DNA of 19,157 nucleotides, taken from contig QHOP01000094.1 of assembly GCA_003219345.1 (NCBI GenBank), positions 1 through 19,157 of the forward strand, written 5' to 3'. This document shows, piece by piece, positions 1 through 5,936 of the stretch (the first letter of the stretch is position 1; each line of letters begins with the position of its first letter). The notes under the pieces were generated by a model, which was not told the origin of the DNA, ran no database searches, and was given only the letters and a program-made list of their open reading frames with translations. The stretch is from Verrucomicrobiota bacterium. GTDB taxonomy: Bacteria; Verrucomicrobiota; Verrucomicrobiia; Limisphaerales; AV2. The translations under genes were made by a program, and so were the position numbers.

Positions 1-378
1 GTGCAGGTCAATCACCAGATCGGGTTGCTCGACATAAGGTTCGTTTTTGAACGAAAAAATTTTCCCCCACTGTTACGCGACAAACAGGCGGTCGATGCTC
101 GGCGTGTTGGCCCAATCCACCGGCTCCTTGAATTTGAGCTTCGGAAAGACGCGCTTCACCACATAGGGCAGCGGCGGATCGGGCGAGCCCGCAATCCGCG
201 AGGTCGTCCACGGGATGCGCTTTTCGATGCCAAACGGCTGTTGGCTGTCCGGCTGTAGAATGTTCTTCCAGGCTGAAGAGCTGGCCGGTGCATTGGTCTG
301 ATCGGCGGCGAGCCAGGGCGAGAGGGACAAGAACAGAATCCCGGCGAACACGAACAGGCGCTCAACAACACGTTTCAT
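1..378 (-). pseudogene. PQQ-type sugar dehydrogenase-like secreted protein, 5' part, interrupted by an in-frame TAA
   Basis: The reading frame starts at ATG 378 (a GTG at 396 is possible) with an N-terminal signal peptide: Lys-Arg, a hydrophobic stretch, then a cleavage-like LAAD. About 100 residues later comes the motif DRLFVA, which in sorbosone/glucose dehydrogenase-like beta-propellers normally continues as an EQxGKI-type strand. Here the next codon is TAA (73-75). The frame stays open beyond it to the window edge and reads QWGKIFSFKNEP, which matches the family continuation. A single GAA-to-TAA change would explain the stop. Such proteins in planctomycetes and verrucomicrobia are often membrane-bound or haem-containing dehydrogenases; the haem domain, if present, lies outside the window. 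The alternatives are a sequencing error or a genuinely dead gene. TAA is not used for selenocysteine, so recoding is unlikely. Confidence 0.6.
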
Positions 379-437
379 CGATTGGTTTTCGCTCACTTAT
401 GGCGTGCCCTGGCTCGCCCGGCAAATCTTTTCACCCC

Positions 438-530
438 GCGCGGCAGGGATGCCGCGCAACTTGCACGCTGGAAGCGTGCGCTACGTGCAGCCGTCTCCGG
501 CCGTGGTTCGGGCGGCATCCGTGCCGCCCG
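438..530. repeat. Cluster of three strong hairpins (REP-like extragenic palindromes)
   Basis: Three hairpins follow each other. 438-445 pairs with 450-457 (8 bp, GGGA loop). 463-469 pairs with 473-479 (7 bp, GGA loop). 509-517 pairs with 522-530 (9 bp, TCCG loop). All stems are perfect and GC-rich, and two of the loops fit stable tetraloop classes (GNRA and UNCG). This is typical of REP-like dispersed elements or of a structured RNA. No function can be assigned from one locus. Confidence 0.7.
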
Positions 531-578
531 TTCCAGAAATAGTCGAAATGAGCGACCGGTGCTGCGGCCAAAGTAGTA

Positions 579-610
579 CAAAACTTTGCTTCACCTGACG
601 CAAAGTTTTG
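579..610. repeat. 11-bp perfect inverted repeat
   Basis: CAAAACTTTGC (579-589) and GCAAAGTTTTG (600-610) are exact reverse complements separated by 10 bases. Unlike the GC-rich hairpins next to it, this one is A/T-rich at its base. A related CAAACTTTGC sequence is found at about 3363-3372, next to another hairpin cluster, which suggests that it belongs to a dispersed element. It could also act as a terminator-like or protein-binding palindrome. Confidence 0.7.
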
Positions 611-727
611 CGCCGCCCGCGCGACGATTTCGACAGAGGCTGATGGAATAGGTTACGAGCCGAGGCGGCGGCCCAGATAGCGCTGTCCGGATGTGCCACT
701 CAACATGTGCAAATAATCCTGAAGCCA

Positions 728-772
728 GCCACGGAGTGGCGGAAGATGATAGCCCACGGCGCAAGCCGTGGG
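728..772. repeat. Two adjacent hairpins, REP-like
   Basis: GCCAC (728-732) pairs with GTGGC (736-740) around a GGA loop. CCCACGGC (753-760) pairs with GCCGTGGG (765-772) around a GCAA tetraloop. The paired arrangement, with a weak hairpin followed by a strong one, resembles dispersed intergenic elements I recall from planctomycete and verrucomicrobial genomes. Only one copy is in this window, so repeat status is inferred. Confidence 0.6.
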
Positions 773-1020
773 AGCCAGGCGACAAAGCAACAAGCCCCGG
801 AAAGGGCGGTAGGAATTACGCATTCCTATTGGCTTTCTTTCGCCGCGACGCGGCTCTCAACTCTTACACTCAAACCCACGGCTGACGCCGTTCGCTACAA
901 TCTATCGCTGCTCCGCAGCTATTTGCCGCCGTTCTCGGAAAACAGATTTGCCCACCACCACGGAATGGGCCGTCAAAAAGTGGCTTGAACGCGCCTGTGA
1001 AAAAGTACTCAATCGCGTCC

Positions 1021-2346
1021 ATGAACAAGCTCGCCGCCATTTTCTTTGGCTCGTTGTTGCTGGCGCCGGCAAAGCTCAGCGCAGCCGAAGACCGCCGAGA
1101 GCGCGTGTTGAACGACCGCAAGGAAGTCGAGGCCGCGGGCCACTGGATTTACAACGACCTGCCCAGAGGCTTCGCCGAGGCCGCGCGCACCGGCCAACCG
1201 CTGCTGATCGTCGTCCGTTGCGTCCCGTGAGTGGACTGCCGCGCTTTTGACGAACAGTTGGTTCGTCGCGATCCCGAAGTGTCCGGTTTGATGGACGAGT
1301 TTGTCTGCGTCCGGCTGGTGCAGGCCAACGCGCTTGACCTCACGCTTTTCCAATTCGACTACGACCTTACCTTCGCCGTCTTCTTCATAAACGCAGACAG
1401 GACGATTTACGGCCGCTACGGCACGCGTTCCGAGCGCAAAGACGCGACGAAGGACATTTCCATCGAAAGTTTTCGTGAAGCGCTCGCCGCTGCGCTTGAT
1501 CTGCACAAACATTATCCGGCGAACAAGAGGGCGCTCGCCGGCAAACAGCCGCGCCCGACAAAGTTCAAAACGCCGCACGATTTCCCATCGCTGGCTGGCA
1601 AATACAAACCAACGCTCGACTACGAAGGCAAAGTCGTCCAAAGCTGCATGCACTGCCATCAGATGCGTGACGCCGAGCGTCGTTTCTTCCGCGACGACAA
1701 AAAACCGATTCCCGATGAAGTGCTTTATCCGTACCCGATGCCGAACGCCGCCGGCCTTTCACTCGATCCCAAAGAGAAGGCCAAGGTCAGAAAGGTCGTG
1801 CCTGGATCGGCTGCGCAAAAGGCCGGGTTCAGGATGGGCGATGAAATTCTCGCGCTTGCAGGTCAGCCGATCATTTCCATTGCCGACGTGCAATGGGTGC
1901 TCAACAACGCAAGCGAACCCGCGACGCTCAACACTCAGGTGCTTCGTGGACGAAAGAAAATCAACGTCGCCCTCAACCTGGACAAAGACTGGCGCCGGCA
2001 CAGCGACATTGCGTGGCGCACGACGACGTGGGACTTGCGTCGCATGGCGGCGGGTGGACTGGTTCTGGAGGATTCAACGGCTGAGGAGCGTCGGGACGCT
2101 GAACTCCCCGACGCCGCCCTCGCGTTGCGTGTGAAATACGTCGGCGAATACGGCGAACACGCCGTTGCCAAAAAGGCCGGTTTCAAGAAAGACGACATCC
2201 TATTGAGCGTGGACCGCCAGACGAGCCACCTGACAGAGAGCGAACTGTTCCGCTATCTCCTCCAAAACAAAATGCCCGGCGAAAAAATTTCCGTGACCGT
2301 ACTGCGCGGCAGCGAGCGAATCAATTTGGAATTGCCGATGCAGTGA
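1021..2346 (+). CDS. Trx/PDZ selenoprotein: thioredoxin-like, c-type haem motif, two PDZ domains (UGA = Sec70)
   Basis: Read through the in-frame TGA at 1228-1230, this is one 441-residue protein. It starts at ATG 1021 with a signal peptide (residues 1-22, cleaved near LSAAED), so it is probably periplasmic. Residues about 35-165 look thioredoxin-like, with the redox motif C67-V-P-U70 followed by Cys73. Cys209-M-H-Cys212-His213 is a CxxCH haem c attachment motif. PDZ-like domains follow at about 245-322 and 360-438 (both with a KAGF.. turn leading to D.IL). The order matches the family I know as Trx/PDZ (seleno)proteins of Planctomycetota and Verrucomicrobiota, where a Cys or Sec sits at this place. 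Without readthrough the TGA would leave a 69-residue stub and an orphan frame with no proper start. The substrate is unknown; a redox role coupled to peptide binding is an inference. No SD is visible. Confidence 0.85.
1233..1274 (+). promoter_or_regulatory. Putative bacterial SECIS element
   Basis: Just 3' of the UGA, GACGAAC (1249-1255) pairs perfectly with GUUCGUC (1261-1267) around the five-base loop AGUUG. Below it CGC (1242-1244) pairs with GCG (1268-1270), leaving four bulged U on the 5' side. GGA (1233-1235) can pair with UCC (1272-1274). The apical loop starts 25 nt after the UGA and has G as its second base. Bulged U, a G near the loop start and this spacing all agree with the bacterial SECIS consensus as I recall it. 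The element lies wholly within the coding region, as bacterial SECIS elements do. Confidence 0.8.
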
Positions 2347-2455
2347 TCCGGGGAGGGTCCGCGGCCCGCGTGCAGGCTTCGCAGATTGGCGACGGGAGAG
2401 GGCTATCTGCAATCAAGCGAAGGCGCACTTCGTCCACAGAACTGACCCTAAAGAG

Positions 2456-2478
2456 TTTTGCGGCGGGCCGCCGCAAAA
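2456..2478. other. 10-bp hairpin between convergent genes
   Basis: TTTTGCGGCG (2456-2465) and CGCCGCAAAA (2469-2478) form a perfect 10-bp stem around GGC. It lies between the stop of the selenoprotein (+) and the stop of the hydrolase gene (-), where a terminator is expected. Neither strand has a T-run after the stem (the T and A runs are inside it), so it is not a classical intrinsic terminator. It may stabilise 3' ends or be a repeat. Confidence 0.5.
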
Positions 2479-2521
2479 AGCACGCCGGCCGCGTGCGCTC
2501 CCCGGACCACAGAAATCTGAT

Positions 2522-3307
2522 TTATTTATACCAATCCCGCAGGCGCACCTCGACGCCGCTGTCGTTACCGACGAGTTGTTTGAACTTCTCGGTGTCGCTG
2601 CCGCGATAGTGATAGGGATAAACAATCTTCGGTTTGAATTCGCGCACGGCGGCGGCGGCCTGCTCGACCGTCATTGTGTAAGGCAGGTTCATGCAGACGA
2701 ACGCCACGTCGATGTTCTTCAACGCGCGCATCTCCGGAATATCCTCGGTATCGCCGCTGATATAGGCGCGTTTGTCACCCAGCGTGACCACGTAACCGTT
2801 GCCACGACCTTTGGTGTGAAATTTCAACCGGTCAGCCGTGAGGTTATACATTGGCACGGCTTCGACGGTGATACCGGCCACCGACTTCGTTTCGCCGTTC
2901 GCCAGCACAGTCGTTTGTTTGCGCAGCTTCTCCGGCAGTTTTTCCGCGACCGCAGCCGGGGCAACAATCGTCGCGCTGCCGCCGATGGCTTCCAGCGTTC
3001 CAGCGTCCAAGTGGTCGCCGTGAATGTCAGTGACCAGAATCAAATCCGGCTTCGGCAATCCGTCGAAGCGCTTGCCGCCGCCGACGGGATCGACATAAAT
3101 CGTCTTGTCCTTCCAAGCCATCGCGAACGTCGCGTGGTTGATCGGGTGAACGACTAAATCGCCGTCGCTGGCGGGGATGTGGTCGCCGCCGAGTTTGTTC
3201 TCCGCTGTCTGTGCGACCGGCACGAGAACCATCGCGAGCAACCCGAGCGTCAACGACACCGGAGCGACCCGGTTTGAACCAGTGAGGAACAATCTGTTTA
3301 AGCGCAT
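2522..3307 (-). CDS. Secreted metallo-beta-lactamase-fold hydrolase (UlaG-like)
   Basis: 261 residues. An N-terminal signal peptide (charged start, hydrophobic core 15-33, cleavage near AQTAEN) implies export. The mature part reads as a small MBL-fold hydrolase of the UlaG-like/UPF0173-type class. His58 falls in the early NHATF strand, followed by YVDP. The metal motif T-D-I-H-G-D-H-L-D covers 93-101. Asp186 lies in ISGDTED and His233 in YPYHYRG. The position often written as the first His of HxHxDH is Asp94, which is a common variant in this subgroup as I recall. The substrate is unknown. The upstream aspartyl-protease frame overlaps this start by 10 nt, so the two may be co-transcribed, although the overlap arises from the odd tail of that frame. 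Confidence 0.85.
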   Translation of the reverse strand: MRLNRLFLTGSNRVAPVSLTLGLLAMVLVPVAQTAENKLGGDHIPASDGDLVVHPINHATFAMAWKDKTIYVDPVGGGKRFDGLPKPDLILVTDIHGDHLDAGTLEAIGGSATIVAPAAVAEKLPEKLRKQTTVLANGETKSVAGITVEAVPMYNLTADRLKFHTKGRGNGYVVTLGDKRAYISGDTEDIPEMRALKNIDVAFVCMNLPYTMTVEQAAAAVREFKPKIVYPYHYRGSDTEKFKQLVGNDSGVEVRLRDWYK

Positions 3308-4407
3308 AGCAAGCCTTTCTTTGATGGTGGCGAATTAAAACACGCCTCCGGTTCATTTGCTACAAACTTTGCTCCGCCGAGGGCGAACTTGCACGAAGCC
3401 CGATCACGGTAGGGCGCGATGTCCTCATCGCGCCGCGGCGGCAGGGGGAACTCCTGCCGGCGGGCTACGGAGAGCCCGCCATTGATTTGGTGCGCGCCGA
3501 GCTCGCCCCTCCGACTGCCGAAAACTGTCGCTACTCGATCCGTTCCAGAATCACCGTCATCCACCGGCGAACCTTCGAGAAAAAAATTAGTCAGCGGTCT
3601 TTCGATCACCTCACTGCCCAGACGGAACTTCGGCACACGGCCGATTCGGGTTCTTGCGCCGCCACCCAGGCCGCGGCGGTCGCTACTCTCCGTTTTCCCC
3701 GTCGATCCCAACAAATGGTTCGCCTCGACGAAATCGCTGCCGAGACACAGCCCGCCGTCGCAACCGGTGTCGATTTCAAACCGGCCCAAAACCGGGTCGC
3801 GGTCCGGCATGATAACCGCGCCCTCCGCAATCGGCGTCGTCTGTTTGAATTTCAGCGGGATGACTTCGCCATCTCCGGAATAGCGGAACGTGTCCGGTTC
3901 GCGCAGTCGGATTTCTTTCGCCTTCGGATCAACTTCGATGACGAACCGTTTGAAAACGCCTTCGCCAAGCACGCCGTCCCTTTTGCGCCAGTGACTTTGG
4001 TAACTGGCCGGCAACGCGCCCACACGATGCGGCGAATACGTCGCGCCCGCCAGATCGAACTTGACCCCCTCGAACACGTCCGCCCGTTCCTCACCGGCAA
4101 CGCCGACGACGGTGATACGCCCCACCCGCTTCAATTCCAGTGATTCGACCAGCTCCCGACTCAGCATGTTGATCGAATAACCGGTGTCGAGCATGACCGA
4201 CGCGGGCCGCGCATCGTTGACGCGCGAAGCGACCAGGATCCGTCCGCTTACGAATTCGAACGGGATCGCGACGGCGTTTGTCGCGGCCGGGCTCGCAGGC
4301 TCGGGAGCCGGTGGTACGGCACCATTGACACTGCAGGCAACGAGCAAAGTCAATGTTGCCAACCCAAACCGCTGAGCTGCCACGTGCCTCACCATGCCGA
4401 GGAGCAT
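3298..4407 (-). CDS. Aspartyl-protease-like (retropepsin-type) lipoprotein with a replaced C-terminus
   Basis: ATG 4407 is chosen, giving 369 residues; GTG 4431 and ATG 4395 are alternatives. The signal region ends in a lipobox-like LVAC, so this may be a lipoprotein. Counting from 4431, two Asp-Thr-Gly motifs mark the two lobes of a retropepsin-like protease: D82 (MLDTGYS) and D221 (EIDTGCDGG). Homology-like sequence persists to about residue 293 (FFLEGSPVDDG). The final glycine-hydrophobic segment that usually follows (GxIGxxxLxxF..V.FD) is missing. Instead the last ~80 residues are Arg/Pro-rich and are encoded by palindromic repeat DNA (3409-3480), running 10 nt into the next gene. The protein is probably truncated by a repeat insertion or deletion and may be inactive. 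A proteolytic substrate cannot be named. Confidence 0.7.
   Translation of the reverse strand: MLLGMVRHVAAQRFGLATLTLLVACSVNGAVPPAPEPASPAATNAVAIPFEFVSGRILVASRVNDARPASVMLDTGYSINMLSRELVESLELKRVGRITVVGVAGEERADVFEGVKFDLAGATYSPHRVGALPASYQSHWRKRDGVLGEGVFKRFVIEVDPKAKEIRLREPDTFRYSGDGEVIPLKFKQTTPIAEGAVIMPDRDPVLGRFEIDTGCDGGLCLGSDFVEANHLLGSTGKTESSDRRGLGGGARTRIGRVPKFRLGSEVIERPLTNFFLEGSPVDDGDSGTDRVATVFGSRRGELGAHQINGGLSVARRQEFPLPPRRDEDIAPYRDRASCKFALGGAKFVANEPEACFNSPPSKKGLLCA
3409..3480. repeat. Triple-hairpin repeat element inside a coding tail
   Basis: Three hairpins stand side by side. 3413-3421 pairs with 3426-3434 (9 bp, TCCT loop). 3439-3445 pairs with 3453-3459 (7 bp). 3459-3466 pairs with 3473-3480 (8 bp, 6-nt loop). 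The block begins with GTAG and has CTAC at 3465-3468, borders also seen on the inverted repeats at 7973 and 9134. It lies within the 3' end of the aspartyl-protease frame and appears to have supplanted its natural C-terminus. Confidence 0.7.
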
Positions 4408-4418
4408 ACGAAGTGAAT

Positions 4419-4430
4419 TGACAATTGTCA
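4419..4430. promoter_or_regulatory. 12-bp perfect palindrome in a divergent promoter region
   Basis: TGACAATTGTCA is its own reverse complement. It sits between the start of the aspartyl-protease-like gene (-) and the hypothetical gene at 4542 (+), at a place suitable for an operator. It also contains TTGACA (4418-4423) on the + strand, but no matching -10 hexamer is seen 16-18 bases on. The regulator is unknown. Confidence 0.35.
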
Positions 4431-4541
4431 CACCGCGAATGTTTCAAATGTTCTTACGCATTGGACCCTTGGAGGGGCCTGCGGTCCGGGCAAGTATCAA
4501 AATTCAATTGCACCAGCCCTGGATAAGCGTGAGATTCCGAC

Positions 4542-5831
4542 ATGATCTTCAGGCCGATTCCTGTTTCGCAGTGGATTTTCGCAATCCTCTTTGCGAGCGC
4601 TCGGATGGCCGGAATTGTTTCGGCAGGCGAGGATGCGATAGTGAATAAGGTCAAAGCCATCGCCGAGGAGCGACTACAAGAGTGGAACTCAATCGACGGA
4701 ATCGAGCACGTCGGCGGCCCGTTTCTGTTTAAGGATTACGTAATGCGGGTCAATCGTTTCCAGGACGGTACCGCGATAAACTTCAATTTCCAATACAAAC
4801 GACCAAATGGAATTGAGGGTCGCCCTGATTCGTTTTGCGTCACAGCTTTCTCAGAGAAAGGAATTGCCTCTCTCGGAAGTGAGCCGCCTTATCCCCCGCT
4901 TTATCTGCCCTATCGGATAATTGGTGAGGTCAAAGACGAGGATCTGCTGAAGATTTTACCGCGGTATTGCCGGGCGGAACCTTATTTTCCCGAACGCAAT
5001 ATTGAAATTGCCTTCATTCAAGCAGACAATCAAGTTACCCGAAGAACGGTCATTCCTTTTGGAGTATCACAAATTCAGAGAATCGCTCCCGATGAAATCC
5101 AAATCCAATCCGGGTTTCCTTTCCTTCAGGTCCACGGACCGATTCTAAGCTTTTTGAAATCGGCCGGGAGATGGTGGCCTGCATCTATCAGTGATCGAAA
5201 CAAGAAACGAGGATACATCCGTGCCACTTTCGCACCGCAGCCACTCATCCCTCTGCCGCAAACAGTCCAAATCAGAGGCCACATTAGCGACGCAGAACTC
5301 ATTCAGGTCGTAAATGAAGCGCGAAGTATTCGAGGATTGGCGCCTAAGATCACTTCGATTATTGTCCAAACTAATTTGCTCTACATCGGCACAGGTGATT
5401 ACGAAGCCGTAAAACCACACCGCTATCTCACCTTCCGAAAGCAAGATCAGGATTGGACCTTGCGGGAGGTGTTTGACATATCCGGGTTTTCAGAGTGGGA
5501 CTTCATCGTTGGATGGCCAGCCTCTCCGGTCCTTCCTCTGCTTCCGAAGCCTGATGCAAGCCAGATCGACGCCGCTCGCGAAAAAATACATGGGATCACA
5601 GGCAAACTGACAGATGGTCAAATCACCAAGATTCTTGAATTGATTCTACGAATCCCCGGCATCGAGCACTGTGCTGCCTCAATACGGAAAATCTCCAACG
5701 AAGAGGTTGAAGTATGGACGGGCGCGTTTCCCGGTCCAGGTGCAACACGTATCGGCGGAGAGGTGGTTAGATTGAAATACATCAATGACGTTTGGGTTAT
5801 CCTTAAATTCGCCGGTCGGTGGAATATCTGA
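4542..5831 (+). CDS. Secreted hypothetical protein with three related segments
   Basis: I do not recognise this 429-residue protein. It begins with a signal peptide (hydrophobic 10-27, cleavage near VSAGE), so it is probably periplasmic or secreted. By eye it holds a loose triplicated pattern at about 127-213, 247-312 and 354-428. Each copy has an acidic helix start (VKDEDLLKIL, ISDAELIQVV, LTDGQITKIL), an I..I-rich strand, a V/I-x-V/I-x-S/T-G turn, then an aromatic end (GRWWP, DWTLREV, AGRWNI). The pattern suggests repeated alpha/beta modules, possibly of a binding or assembly kind. It is AT-richer than the neighbouring genes, which may reflect recent acquisition. It is transcribed divergently from the protease-like gene. 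Confidence 0.7.
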   Translation: MIFRPIPVSQWIFAILFASARMAGIVSAGEDAIVNKVKAIAEERLQEWNSIDGIEHVGGPFLFKDYVMRVNRFQDGTAINFNFQYKRPNGIEGRPDSFCVTAFSEKGIASLGSEPPYPPLYLPYRIIGEVKDEDLLKILPRYCRAEPYFPERNIEIAFIQADNQVTRRTVIPFGVSQIQRIAPDEIQIQSGFPFLQVHGPILSFLKSAGRWWPASISDRNKKRGYIRATFAPQPLIPLPQTVQIRGHISDAELIQVVNEARSIRGLAPKITSIIVQTNLLYIGTGDYEAVKPHRYLTFRKQDQDWTLREVFDISGFSEWDFIVGWPASPVLPLLPKPDASQIDAAREKIHGITGKLTDGQITKILELILRIPGIEHCAASIRKISNEEVEVWTGAFPGPGATRIGGEVVRLKYINDVWVILKFAGRWNI

Positions 5832-5936
5832 GTAAACAGTAATGTTGCCCCTGCCCAAAGGAGCACGCCAAAAGGAGAGTCTTGACCCTGTTCGCGTCAA
5901 AGAATAAACGCATGTATTGAAATGCTGTCACCTCCC

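Larger units (their letters stand above)
397..1020. other. Gene-free region with clustered hairpins
   Basis: No credible coding sequence is seen in these 624 bases: the open frames are short, overlap one another and resemble no family. The region lies between the divergent starts of the dehydrogenase-like gene (-) and the selenoprotein (+), so it must hold both promoters, though no convincing -35/-10 pair stands out. It contains at least six strong hairpins, listed separately. The part from about 780 to 1020 is otherwise featureless to me. Confidence 0.75.

Noticed and set aside
73..75. TAA as a recoded amino acid
   Set aside because: No known bacterial recoding inserts an amino acid at TAA in this way, and the position is not a redox Cys.
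438..772. CRISPR array
   Set aside because: The hairpins have different sequences and irregular spacing; there is no repeated unit and no cas gene.
1009..1659. Minus-strand open frame of 216 codons over the selenoprotein gene
   Set aside because: No recognisable domain, and the sense strand encodes a well-supported protein across the same bases.
1231..2346. A separate gene beginning with GTG right after the TGA at 1228-1230
   Set aside because: It would start inside the thioredoxin fold without the first Cys or a signal peptide and with no ribosome binding site; the upstream frame supplies all of these, and a SECIS-like hairpin follows.
2456..2478. Classical intrinsic terminator
   Set aside because: The stem is strong but no T-run follows it on either strand.
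5882..5908. Sigma70-like promoter TTGACC / AATAAA ahead of the fusion gene
   Set aside because: The spacing is only 15 bases and the -10 matches 4 of 6; too weak to list as a feature.
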